Shown: positions 7,828 to 15,117 of the stretch, piece after piece | How positions within the stretch are numbered: the first letter of the stretch is position 1 | Layout: the number at the start of each line of letters is the position of its first letter | Assembly (NCBI GenBank): GCA_024278775.1 | Contig: JAJRSP010000126.1 | Coordinates: 1 to 15,461, forward strand | Origin: Planctomycetota bacterium | GTDB taxonomy: Bacteria > Planctomycetota > Phycisphaerae > UBA1845 | Direction: 5' to 3' | Length of the DNA: 15,461 bases | The notes under the pieces: generated by a model | What the model saw: the letters and a program-made list of their open reading frames with translations, nothing else | What the model was told of the DNA's origin: nothing | Database searches by the model: none | Made by a program: the position numbers and the translations under genes

Positions 7828-9600
7828 ATGGCCAAACTGACCATCGGAACGGCAGCCAGACTGGGTGACCAACTGATCCGCGACGGGCTCATCACCGCGG
7901 AACAGTTGGCGGAGGCCCTGTCGCATCAGCAGGAATCCGGTGGACGAATCGGAGCGGCCCTCGTAGGCGGCGGGGCCATCTCCCCTGCGACGCTGGTACA
8001 GGCGTTATCCAACAAGCTGGGTATTCAAGGGTGTGTCCTGCGTCACGGGTTGATCGACCCCAAGGTGGCCAAGATTATCTCGAAGGAGGAGGCGGAACGC
8101 CTGCGCGTGCTGCCGCTGTTTCGTGTGCGCGAAGAGCTCACCATCGCCATGGCCGAGCCGCAATCGCTACCGACACTCGACCGGCTTCGACAGATATCCG
8201 GGTGTACGATTCGGCCGGTGTTGGTGTTGGAAGACAATCTCGAAGAATACCAGCGGAAGTATTCGGCCGAGACGGTGAATGTGGATTCCTTCCTCGCCTC
8301 GATCGAGGAAACCGACGTTCACATCACGGAAACCGAAGCCGTCGACGAAGGATCCATCACCAATCTCGACGATATGGTCGATGGCAGCCCGATCATCAAT
8401 CTCGTCAACTTGGCGATCCTGACGGCGTTGCGATCCGGTGCGAGCGATGTTCACATCGAGCCGGACCGTGACGCGACGCACATTCGATTTCGCGTCGATG
8501 GGCATCTTCGAGAAATGCTCAGGCCGCCGCGCGGCATGCACGCCGCGATCGTATCACGCATCAAAGTCATCGGTCGCATGGATATTGCCGAGAAGCGCCT
8601 TCCCCAGGAAGGCCGTGTCCACCTCATCGCCGACGGTCGGGAAATCGATCTTCGTGTGTCCAGTATGCCGACGATCCTCGGCGAGAAAATCGTGTTGCGT
8701 ATTCTCGACAAGAGCAACCTGAGTTTTGATTTTCAGGCACTGGGTATGCAGAGAGATGACAAGGAATGCATCGAAAGCATGATCAAAAGCCCCTATGGGT
8801 TGATTCTTGTGACAGGGCCTACCGGCAGTGGAAAAACAACGACTTTGTATTCTGCGATTGAGCTGCTCCGGGGTGAATCCACCAACATCGTGACCATCGA
8901 AGACCCGGTGGAATACCAGTTGTCTCTGGTCAATCAGATCCAGGTCAATGAACGAGTCGGTCTTACCTTTTCTCGGACACTGCGTTCCGTGTTGCGTCAG
9001 GATCCGGATGTGATCATGGTGGGTGAGATTCGCGACGAAGACACCGCGCGCGTGGCCATACAATCCGCGCTGACCGGTCATTTGGTTCTTTCCACGTTGC
9101 ACACCAATGATTGTCCCGGTGCCGTGATGCGGCTTCTGGATATGGGGATCGAGCCCTACCTGATTGCCTCCTCCGTTCTTGGCATTGTCGCCCAACGGCT
9201 GGCACGCTCCATCTGTACCAGTTGCAAAACGTCGTACTACCCGACACCCGCGTTGTTGGAGAGCGTTGCCTGGGGGCATCGCACCACGGAGCTGTTTCAG
9301 ACCGGCGAGGGCTGTCGGCAATGTAACAATTCCGGTTTCGCGGGTCGATCCGGAATCTATGAGGTGATGGTGCTCGATGCGGAACTGAAACGGCTCATCC
9401 AGCACGGTGCCTCCGAAACGGACATGCGCATCCACCTCGCCCAGTGCGGGTGGCGCACGCTGCGTCAAAAGGCGTTGGATTTGGTGGACCGAGGCGAATC
9501 CACACTGGAAGAAGTGCTACGGGTCACGCGCACCGAAACGGTCGAAACACCGGAAACGCATTCCGACCTGCCGCTCGAATGTGAAGGAGCGATTCTATGA
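7828..9600 (+). CDS. pilB: Type IV pilus / type II secretion assembly ATPase (PilB/GspE family) with MshEN-like N-domain
   Basis: A 590-residue cytoplasmic hexameric ATPase that drives pilin or pseudopilin assembly. Residues 11-63 hold two MshEN-type repeats of RLGxxLxxxGx6LxxxLxxQ separated by five residues, a fold that binds c-di-GMP in MshE; the second repeat ends in Lys63 instead of Gln. The catalytic core has Walker A GPTGSGKTTT (330-339), Asp box TIEDPVEY (356-363), Walker B region QDPDVIMVGEIRD (391-403) and His box TGHLVLSTLHTND (416-428). A zinc-type tetracysteine set (Cys463, 466, 496, 499) marks it as an assembly ATPase rather than a PilT retraction motor. The ATG follows ACGGAAG. 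Its stop overlaps the pilC start (ATGA). The name gspE is equally defensible. Confidence 0.95.
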   Translation: MAKLTIGTAARLGDQLIRDGLITAEQLAEALSHQQESGGRIGAALVGGGAISPATLVQALSNKLGIQGCVLRHGLIDPKVAKIISKEEAERLRVLPLFRVREELTIAMAEPQSLPTLDRLRQISGCTIRPVLVLEDNLEEYQRKYSAETVNVDSFLASIEETDVHITETEAVDEGSITNLDDMVDGSPIINLVNLAILTALRSGASDVHIEPDRDATHIRFRVDGHLREMLRPPRGMHAAIVSRIKVIGRMDIAEKRLPQEGRVHLIADGREIDLRVSSMPTILGEKIVLRILDKSNLSFDFQALGMQRDDKECIESMIKSPYGLILVTGPTGSGKTTTLYSAIELLRGESTNIVTIEDPVEYQLSLVNQIQVNERVGLTFSRTLRSVLRQDPDVIMVGEIRDEDTARVAIQSALTGHLVLSTLHTNDCPGAVMRLLDMGIEPYLIASSVLGIVAQRLARSICTSCKTSYYPTPALLESVAWGHRTTELFQTGEGCRQCNNSGFAGRSGIYEVMVLDAELKRLIQHGASETDMRIHLAQCGWRTLRQKALDLVDRGESTLEEVLRVTRTETVETPETHSDLPLECEGAIL

Positions 9601-10823
9601 ACCTTACTTATGAAGCCGTGGACACCACGGGGCAACGACGGACCGACTCCATTGAGGCTTCCTCGCAGCATGAGGCGCTGGATCGATTGCGTCAGAAGGG
9701 TTTGTTCGTTACGAAGATTGGCGAATCAGATGAGCGGCCCCAGCGAACCACGGGGGCTGCGCCGGCGTCCTCGTCGGCACACGAGCCCCGTTTGCCACTC
9801 AAGGTGCTCACGCAGATTACGCGCCAGTTGGCCATGCTGCTTCGTGCGGGAAGCGAGCTCGTTCCCGGATTACAGGCGATCCAACGGCAGCTAAAAAACC
9901 CCAAGTACAAGAAGCAAATTGGTGCCATCGTCAGCGATCTGGAGGAGGGAGCGCCGCTGAGCGAAGCACTTCAGAAACACCCGAGGTCGTTTGATGCCGT
10001 CTATTGTGCGATCGTGGCTGCCGGAGAGGCCAGCGGCACGCTGAGCAAAATGTTTGACCGTTTGACAAACGTGGTGGGCAAGCGGCGCGCCATCCAAAGA
10101 AAGATTATAGGAGCCCTGGCTTATCCTGCCCTGTTGATCGCCATGAGTTCCAACATCTCGCTGGTGATTCTCTTGTTCGTGCTGCCACGATTCGATGCGA
10201 TGTTTAAGGAGCTTCACGTGGATACACCGGCCACGACAAAGGTGCTCCTTTCGGTCAGTGCGACCATTCAGAACCATGGCGTGGAGATTCTTGCGGCGGT
10301 CATTTTTGTTTTGGGCGCCGTGGTAGCAACCCTGCTTCGACCGGCCGGACGCCAGTGGGTTGCCAACATCCAGATTTATATTCCGGTTCTGGGTACGTTG
10401 CGGTCGCGTCTCATTCAAGGGGCGGCATTTCGCACACTGGGGACGTTGTTGGAAAGTGGGGTGGGGTTGTTGGAAGCGCTGGCGCTCTCATCCCAAACCA
10501 CGAAAAACGCCGCGTTCGGCAAACTGTTTAAGTCGCTGGAGGAATCGGTCGTATCAGGCGGCGGTTTGGCCGCGACATTTGAATCATCCGGACTGATTGA
10601 TCCTGCGATTTGCCAGGCCATCCACACGGGGGAGGAGTGCGGCAATCTGGGTATCGCCTTTACCTTTTGCGCGGACACCTTTGACGAGACCAATGAAGAA
10701 CTCATTACCACCGTTATGAGATTGATTGAGCCGCTGATTCTCATCGGCATGGGGTTTGTTGTGGGAACCGTAGCGGTCTCCCTGTTTATGCCGCTGTTTG
10801 ATATGACATCGGCCATTCAGTAG
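9597..10823 (+). CDS. pilC: Inner-membrane platform protein PilC/GspF
   Basis: A 408-residue polytopic inner-membrane protein, normal length for the family. A short N-terminal region (LTYEAVDTTGQRR) is followed by two copies of the T2SSF helical domain, about 70-193 and 270-393, with membrane segments near 170-198, 228-248 and 376-400. Motifs such as LTQITRQLAMLLRAGSEL and FRTLGTLLESGVGLLEAL are the paired hallmarks of the two repeats. It forms the platform turned by the upstream ATPase to insert pilins. The start overlaps the ATPase stop as ATGA, and 16 bases separate its stop from the chosen pilM ATG. Nothing is truncated or odd. Confidence 0.95.
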   Translation: MNLTYEAVDTTGQRRTDSIEASSQHEALDRLRQKGLFVTKIGESDERPQRTTGAAPASSSAHEPRLPLKVLTQITRQLAMLLRAGSELVPGLQAIQRQLKNPKYKKQIGAIVSDLEEGAPLSEALQKHPRSFDAVYCAIVAAGEASGTLSKMFDRLTNVVGKRRAIQRKIIGALAYPALLIAMSSNISLVILLFVLPRFDAMFKELHVDTPATTKVLLSVSATIQNHGVEILAAVIFVLGAVVATLLRPAGRQWVANIQIYIPVLGTLRSRLIQGAAFRTLGTLLESGVGLLEALALSSQTTKNAAFGKLFKSLEESVVSGGGLAATFESSGLIDPAICQAIHTGEECGNLGIAFTFCADTFDETNEELITTVMRLIEPLILIGMGFVVGTVAVSLFMPLFDMTSAIQ

Positions 10824-10839
10824 TTCGAGAGGCGTCGTG

Positions 10840-11964
10840 ATGCTGGCACAAATGGGCATTCTCTCCAAGACCACGCACATCGGGCTTGATGTCGGTGCGA
10901 CCGGCGTGCGCGCCGTGCAGCTCCGTTATTTCGATGGCGCGTGGCGGGTGAGTTGTATCGCTCAACGTGCGTTCAGTACCACACAAGCTACCGGCGTGAA
11001 CCTCGATTCGGATCGGGTTACCGAGCTCACGCGGCAGTGCGTGCGTAGCGAGTCGTTTCGCGGTCGTCAGGTGGCCATGGCGTTACCGCCCGACGAGATG
11101 AAATTTCATGCGTTGGAACTGCCTCACGCCACGTTGCTGCAGGACGTAGACACGGCCAACGACATGGCGCGAGTGGAAATCAGCCGACTGATGACGGCCG
11201 CCCCTAACGAAATCGAAGCCGATCATTGGATGTTGCCGAGCACCAGTTCCGGCGGACCCAACGCGATAGGCCTCGGTGTGCGATCCCAAGTCGTGATGGA
11301 AGCGCTATCCATGTGCCAACATGCCGGACTTTCGTGCATCTGTGCCGATGCCTCGGCACTGGCCTTGCAACGACTGGGATGCGCCTTGAAGCGATGGGAT
11401 TCGAAACAGCTTTGGGGCATGCTCGACCTCGGGCACACGGGAAGCCGACTGGTGCTTAGTGTGGGAACGACACCGGTACTCGTTCGCCAGGTCGGCAGCG
11501 GCGGGTACGCGTGGACGAAAAAAATAGCTGAGACGTTGCAAATCGGCGACAGGGCGGCCGAGATCCACAAACGAGAACACGGCATTGCCCTCACGGGACG
11601 CGGCGTTCGCAGCGCGGACGGGGCACCGCCTCTTTCCGAACTGGCCGGTATTGTCTTTGGTGCCCTGCGCGGCGTGTTGGGTGATCTCGCCGGAGAAATC
11701 AAACGATCCTACGAATACATTTTGTCTCACTATGGCATCGAAGAAGCGGGTGATCTGGTGCTTGTCGGCGGTGGGGCCGGTATGCCCCATCTGGCATCCT
11801 ACCTGGGGCAATCGTTAGGCATCAGTGCCCAGGGAGCCAGTGCCTATGACGACGCCCCACCCTGTGCCATTCGCATGGCACCGGAACACCACGCGCCGTG
11901 GGAGCGACTCGCGCTGGGGATGGGATTGGCGCTCCATGGGAAGGAGTCGACCGGTGAACATTAA
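10840..11964 (+). CDS. pilM: Actin-like pilus assembly ATPase PilM
   Basis: A 374-residue cytoplasmic protein of the FtsA/actin-like ATPase superfamily. The phosphate-1 loop is GLDVGATGVRAVQL (15-28), the phosphate-2 region LDLGHTGSRLVL (195-206), and the adenosine loop LVGGGAGMPHL (308-318). PilM binds the N-terminal tail of PilN and links the cytoplasmic ATPase to the inner-membrane PilN-PilO ring. ATG 10840 is preferred over the adjacent GTG at 10837 because GAGAGG at 10827-10832 is 7 bases from it. Its 3' end overlaps the pilN start by 11 bases. Confidence 0.9.
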   Translation: MLAQMGILSKTTHIGLDVGATGVRAVQLRYFDGAWRVSCIAQRAFSTTQATGVNLDSDRVTELTRQCVRSESFRGRQVAMALPPDEMKFHALELPHATLLQDVDTANDMARVEISRLMTAAPNEIEADHWMLPSTSSGGPNAIGLGVRSQVVMEALSMCQHAGLSCICADASALALQRLGCALKRWDSKQLWGMLDLGHTGSRLVLSVGTTPVLVRQVGSGGYAWTKKIAETLQIGDRAAEIHKREHGIALTGRGVRSADGAPPLSELAGIVFGALRGVLGDLAGEIKRSYEYILSHYGIEEAGDLVLVGGGAGMPHLASYLGQSLGISAQGASAYDDAPPCAIRMAPEHHAPWERLALGMGLALHGKESTGEH

Positions 11965-12568
11965 TTTGATTCCCGAATCGGAGCAGCGCCGCCGACTCCA
12001 ACGTGCGCGGCTTCGTCTGTGGATGATCGTTCTGACCTCGGCCGCGGCCATCCTGGTGATTCCGATCGGTCTGGACTGGTCACGGCGCGCCAACGCCATG
12101 CAGCTTCGTGCAAAGATCGAAACACTCGACACGATCCGCAGACAGGTTCAATCCGAATGCCACGTGGCCGAGCGGGAGGTGAAGGAAACACAAGCCCAGA
12201 TCGAACGGGCCGATGCACTCCGATCCAAAAGAGCCTGGTCGGCCATGGTGACGCTGATTGCGGCCAATGTGCCCGCGGATGTGTGGCTGACCGCCATTGC
12301 CACGGACCCGCCTCGACCGGCTCCGAGTGTCGTGTCACGACGAGTGCGTACGCAAACCCCGCCGCCGGAGGAGGAGGAAAACCTGACTATCGAGGCCCCC
12401 ACAAAAATCATCATCGAGGGATATGCCCCTCGTGCGGCCGAGCCGTTCACGTTCATTCGCAACCTACAAGACACTCAGGTGTTTGACACCGTTTCCCTGC
12501 TGCGTTCGTCGCTCGAGCCGTTGGAAGACGGCCCCTATTTCCGCTTTAGCCTTGTGTGTGAGTGGTGA
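11954..12568 (+). CDS. pilN: Inner-membrane assembly protein PilN
   Basis: A 204-residue bitopic protein starting at GTG 11954. The first residues, NINLIPESEQRRR, match the conserved cytoplasmic INLLP-type tail that docks into PilM; this motif and AAGGAG at 11941-11946 fix the start. One membrane helix lies at about 22-41, then a long coiled coil (about 45-92), a Pro/Glu-rich insert near 130-150 and a C-terminal alpha/beta periplasmic domain. It partners with PilO in the periplasmic alignment ring (analogous to the GspL periplasmic part). The gene overlaps pilM by 11 bases and ends within 3 bases of the chosen pilO start. Confidence 0.88.
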   Translation: MNINLIPESEQRRRLQRARLRLWMIVLTSAAAILVIPIGLDWSRRANAMQLRAKIETLDTIRRQVQSECHVAEREVKETQAQIERADALRSKRAWSAMVTLIAANVPADVWLTAIATDPPRPAPSVVSRRVRTQTPPPEEEENLTIEAPTKIIIEGYAPRAAEPFTFIRNLQDTQVFDTVSLLRSSLEPLEDGPYFRFSLVCEW

Positions 12569-12570
12569 TC

Positions 12571-13155
12571 ATGCCCCTATCCAAAAAACATCCGAGCTTG
12601 CTTATCGACATGACGGGTGCAAGTCTGTTGTTGGCATGGTTCTGCGCCGTTTTGTCGATGACCGTGCTGCGCAATGACACAGTCGCCGATGACATTAAGG
12701 ATTTGAAGCGGTCCATCGCTCAGGCAAAACAACAGGTTGCCGTTCTACGAACGCGGCTGGGGCGAAGCTGCAACCAGGCACAGATCAATCGGAACACCCT
12801 CTCCCAGCGCGGTAAGCTGCCGGACATCGCGCCGGTCGAGGCGTACTTTCAGTTCCTCTCCGAACGAGCGGAAACACTAGGCTTGCGTATTTTGAATCAG
12901 TATCCCACCGGGGAGCGTAACTACGCGGGACTTCGGGAGCGTCGGTATGCCTATACGATTTCCGGCTCGCTGCCGCGTATTGTGCGGTTCTTTAAGGCGG
13001 TAGAGTCGTCCGAGTACTGGGCCGACATCGGGTATCTCAAGATTCATCCACCGCGCGCGTCACAGTCCGACGATATGATGGCGCGGGAAGCCCAGCTCAC
13101 CGTGTGCCTGTTTTCGGCCGAGTCCGCCACCGAGGCAGAAAAAGATCAGGGCTAG
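12571..13155 (+). CDS. pilO: PilO-like inner-membrane alignment protein
   Basis: A protein of about 194 residues with a short cytoplasmic tail, one membrane helix at about 10-33, a coiled coil near 38-65 and a C-terminal alpha/beta domain (PVEAYFQFLSERAETLGL, then YAYTISGSLPRIVRFFKAVE) with the ferredoxin-like pattern of PilO/GspM. The identification rests on this topology and on its place right after pilN. ATG 12571 is chosen; a GTG at 12565 that overlaps the pilN stop as GTGA would add two residues, and neither has a strong ribosome binding site. Ten bases separate it from the next gene. It should heterodimerise with PilN. Confidence 0.8.
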   Translation: MPLSKKHPSLLIDMTGASLLLAWFCAVLSMTVLRNDTVADDIKDLKRSIAQAKQQVAVLRTRLGRSCNQAQINRNTLSQRGKLPDIAPVEAYFQFLSERAETLGLRILNQYPTGERNYAGLRERRYAYTISGSLPRIVRFFKAVESSEYWADIGYLKIHPPRASQSDDMMAREAQLTVCLFSAESATEAEKDQG

Positions 13156-13165
13156 AGGGGTCACC

Positions 13166-13702
13166 ATGTCGGCGAAAAAAAAGAAAACCTACATGGCTGT
13201 CGTCGGTATCTTGACGCTGGCGTTCATCGTGGACCGTTTGTTGCTATCAGATGGTGTGGCTGTTCCTCAAACCGCGGCAGCGGTGCCGCCGGATGACACG
13301 CTCGGATTCACCACTTCGGAAGAACCGACCAGGTCGTCGATTCCGGGTGTTCCGTTTCCCAAGAACATCCCCACGTTCGGGGAAGGGTTCGTGTTGCGCG
13401 ACGTCTTTCTCAAGCCGGGGAACACGGGCGATCCTTCGAAGGACGCCTCGCATCACAACGCGGACGGAGGAGAAACACAAACGCACGACCTGTCTCGAAA
13501 AGAGTTTGCGGCCAGACACACGATTACCGCCTTGTTTTCGGACGAAGGGCTAGGTATCGCGGTGGTGGACGGAGAATGGATTCGTGTGGGTCGGCGCATC
13601 TCCGGCTGTCGGCTTATCGGAGTGGACGGTGCCAAAGCCCGATTTCAGTGTTACGACGGCGAATTAACGATGGATATCTCGGACGCTGTCTCGGGGCATT
13701 AG
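13166..13702 (+). CDS. GspC/PilP-like inner-membrane protein with homology-region domain
   Basis: A 178-residue protein: a Lys-rich start (KKKK), one membrane helix at about 9-27, a Pro-rich periplasmic linker, a short FVLRDVFLKPG segment, a second low-complexity linker with several His residues, and a C-terminal beta domain at about 117-172. The domain (HTITALFSDEGLGIAVVDG, then VGRRISGCRL) has the strand pattern of the GspC homology region, which is related to PilP. In both families it contacts the secretin's N-domains. PilP is usually a lipoprotein, while this one has a membrane anchor as GspC does. AGAGGGG lies just before the ATG. It closes the tightly packed run; a 121-base gap follows and no secretin gene is present downstream in the window. 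Confidence 0.7.
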   Translation: MSAKKKKTYMAVVGILTLAFIVDRLLLSDGVAVPQTAAAVPPDDTLGFTTSEEPTRSSIPGVPFPKNIPTFGEGFVLRDVFLKPGNTGDPSKDASHHNADGGETQTHDLSRKEFAARHTITALFSDEGLGIAVVDGEWIRVGRRISGCRLIGVDGAKARFQCYDGELTMDISDAVSGH

Positions 13703-13823
13703 AGCTAAAGTAGGGTACCCCGGGCAACGATACCCATGTAACACTGCGACGCGCAGTGCAAAACTCGGTCAGGACCGTATTTCGGTTGATATAGCGGCCT
13801 TTTTCAACGGGGGTTTCAGTAAC
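13703..13823 (+). promoter_or_regulatory. Structured leader before the first prepilin gene
   Basis: This 121-base gap is by far the longest between the kinase and this point, so a separate promoter or processing site for the prepilin is expected. It contains GGGTA/TACCC (13713-13717, 13731-13735), a perfect 7-bp stem with a 3-base loop CACTGCG-ACG-CGCAGTG (13742-13758), a CGGTC-AG-GACCG dyad (13766-13777) and an overlapping GACCG/CGGTT pairing (13773-13787). No T-run follows any of them, so they do not look like terminators. No convincing sigma70 or sigma54 promoter was recognised. GGGGG at 13809-13813 serves as a possible ribosome binding site. Confidence 0.4.
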
Positions 13824-14336
13824 ATGTTTCGACGCACAAGCAACGCACGCGCGTTCAGTCTCGTGGAATTAGTGATTGTCGTGGTCATCATCGGGGTGAT
13901 TGCAGCCATCGCCGTCCCGCGTATCAGCCGTGGAGCCAAGGGGGCCGGCGAATCCGCCCTGCGTGGAAGTCTGGCCGGTCTTCGTAACGCGATCGATATG
14001 TATTCCGCAGAGCACGGCGGTGCCTGGCCCGGTGCGGACGGTCTCGAAGCCACCCTGGTCAGTCAGCTCATCAATAAGAGCGATGCATCCGGTGCGGTCG
14101 GTACGACGGCCGGCGTGCATATTTACGGACCCTACCTGCGTCGCGGATTTCCGCCCACGCCGGTCGGTCCGAATGTTGGTGCCTCAGGCGTCATCATGAC
14201 GACCACCGTTCCGATCGCCACGGCTGTGGTCGAGGCCACCACGACCGCGGGCTGGGTGTATAACTATCAAACCGGCGAGATCATCGTTAACACCGTCGCT
14301 GCGGACGAAGGCAGCGTCCTATACAACACCTATTAG
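13824..14336 (+). CDS. GspG-like major pilin/pseudopilin, Ala at the cleavage site
   Basis: A 170-residue type IV prepilin-like protein. The leader is 10 residues (MFRRTSNARA), then FSLVELVIVVVIIG and AIAVPR form the hydrophobic helix with Glu at mature position 5. The residue before the cut is Ala10, not the usual Gly. After the helix comes DMYSAEHGGAWPGADG, a GPYLRRGFPP loop and a terminal GWVYNYQTGEIIVNT strand pair, a GspG-like layout. It should be processed by a prepilin peptidase (not seen here) and assembled by the upstream PilB/PilC machine. Its position after a long leader and before a strong terminator suggests it is expressed at its own level, as a major subunit would be. GGGGG lies 10 bases before the ATG. 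Confidence 0.88.
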   Translation: MFRRTSNARAFSLVELVIVVVIIGVIAAIAVPRISRGAKGAGESALRGSLAGLRNAIDMYSAEHGGAWPGADGLEATLVSQLINKSDASGAVGTTAGVHIYGPYLRRGFPPTPVGPNVGASGVIMTTTVPIATAVVEATTTAGWVYNYQTGEIIVNTVAADEGSVLYNTY

Positions 14337-14399
14337 ACGGAACTTTCCGCGCATCGCCTGACCGCCGACTTGTTATCCGGTGAGTCGCGAACGTTCCGT
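14337..14399 (+). other. Structured 3' region of the first prepilin transcript
   Basis: Directly after the stop, ACGGAAC (14337-14343) pairs perfectly with GTTCCGT (14393-14399). Nested inside are CGCG/CGCG (14348-14351 with 14386-14389) and CTGACC/GGTGAG with one mismatch (14358-14363 with 14379-14384). Together they allow a long imperfect hairpin just ahead of the terminator. It could protect the transcript from 3' decay or be a small RNA; this is inferred only from base pairing. Confidence 0.4.
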
Positions 14400-14411
14400 G
14401 TCGAAAACTGC

Positions 14412-14448
14412 AAAGCCGCCCGGCATCCCTCGGGCGGCTTTCTTCTTT
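14412..14448 (+). terminator. Rho-independent terminator between the two prepilin genes
   Basis: A perfect 11-bp stem, AAAGCCGCCCG (14412-14422) with CGGGCGGCTTT (14431-14441), has an 8-base loop and runs into a T-rich tail (TTTCTTCTTT). This is a textbook intrinsic terminator for the plus strand. It should end most transcripts coming through the first prepilin gene, so the second prepilin needs readthrough or its own promoter in 14449-14539, where none was clearly recognised. Confidence 0.9.
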
Positions 14449-14539
14449 GGTGCAGAGCGGAATCGTGATATCGTACGCTTTGTCCGGAGCGCGTGTATAC
14501 GTAACGCACGCCGTGACGATCATCCCATTGAGGTGGATC

Positions 14540-15103
14540 ATGGAACGCCACCGCGCCACACTGCCAGCAAAGCACACACGCGTACGGTCACATGGGTTCT
14601 CCCTTGTGGAGCTCGTCATCGTCGTCGTGATTATCGGAATCATCTCGGCTATCGCCGTGCCGCGTGTGTCTTCCGCCGGTGCCTCCGCCTCGGCCAACGC
14701 GCTGGATGCTACGCTCACCAACGTGCGTTCGGCCATAGACATCTACTATGCGGAGCACGGCAGCTACCCCGGCTATGTTCCCGGCGCTGGAACACCCGAT
14801 GGCAACTGGTTCAAGAAGCAACTCACCCAATACTCCGACACCGTAGGGAACACCAGCCCCACAAAAACCACCACGTTCCTATTTGGTCCCTACTTGCGAG
14901 CTCCTTTCCCCACCAACAAGGCCAATAATCTGGATACGGTGCATGTGAAAGCTACGCCCGCCGCAGCCACTCCGGCCAAGGGCTCTGTGGGGTGGGTCGC
15001 CGTACTGTCTACCGGGGATTTTGGCATCAGCGCTACGAACGTGCAGCTTGACACCATGGGTGTCACGAAAACGGCTAAGAAACTCGGTGCCACGATTCAG
15101 TAA
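14540..15103 (+). CDS. Second GspG-like pilin/pseudopilin
   Basis: A 187-residue type IV prepilin-like protein with a 19-residue basic leader ending in Gly19, then FSLVELVIVVVIIG with Glu at mature position 5. The first 23 mature residues match those of the preceding prepilin at 21 positions, but the rest differs. It keeps DIYYAEHGSYPGY, a GPYLRAPFP loop and a GWVAVLSTGDFGI strand, followed by a longer tail. GAGGTGG ends four bases before the ATG at 14540. An in-frame ATG at 14447 lies in the terminator tail and would add 31 residues of unrelated sequence, so it is not used. It follows a strong terminator and precedes the next pseudopilin gene by 14 bases. It may be a second major pilin or an alternative subunit. 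Confidence 0.88.
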   Translation: MERHRATLPAKHTRVRSHGFSLVELVIVVVIIGIISAIAVPRVSSAGASASANALDATLTNVRSAIDIYYAEHGSYPGYVPGAGTPDGNWFKKQLTQYSDTVGNTSPTKTTTFLFGPYLRAPFPTNKANNLDTVHVKATPAAATPAKGSVGWVAVLSTGDFGISATNVQLDTMGVTKTAKKLGATIQ

Positions 15104-15117
15104 CGCCGACATTCGCT

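Noticed and set aside
8554..9468. Open frame of 304 codons on the minus strand inside pilB.
   Set aside because: It lies fully within the conserved ATPase core and has no recognisable domain, so it is a shadow of pilB.
13703..13823. Possible c-di-GMP riboswitch (GEMM class) before the first prepilin.
   Set aside because: Hairpins and a GGGCAA stretch are present, but the conserved GEMM core and tetraloop arrangement could not be recognised by eye. A covariance-model search would settle it.
14447..14539. Longer start for the second prepilin.
   Set aside because: It begins in the T-rich tail of the terminator, adds 31 residues unlike a prepilin leader, and lacks a ribosome binding site, whereas ATG 14540 has GAGGTGG.
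14449..14539. Promoter for the second prepilin (TTGGTG at 14447-14452 and TATCGT at 14469-14474, 16-base spacer).
   Set aside because: Both boxes match the consensus poorly and the first overlaps the terminator tail, so it is not strong enough to annotate.
14380..14928. Open frame of 182 codons overlapping the second prepilin in another frame.
   Set aside because: It starts ahead of the terminator, crosses the hairpin and mirrors the prepilin; the protein has no recognisable features.
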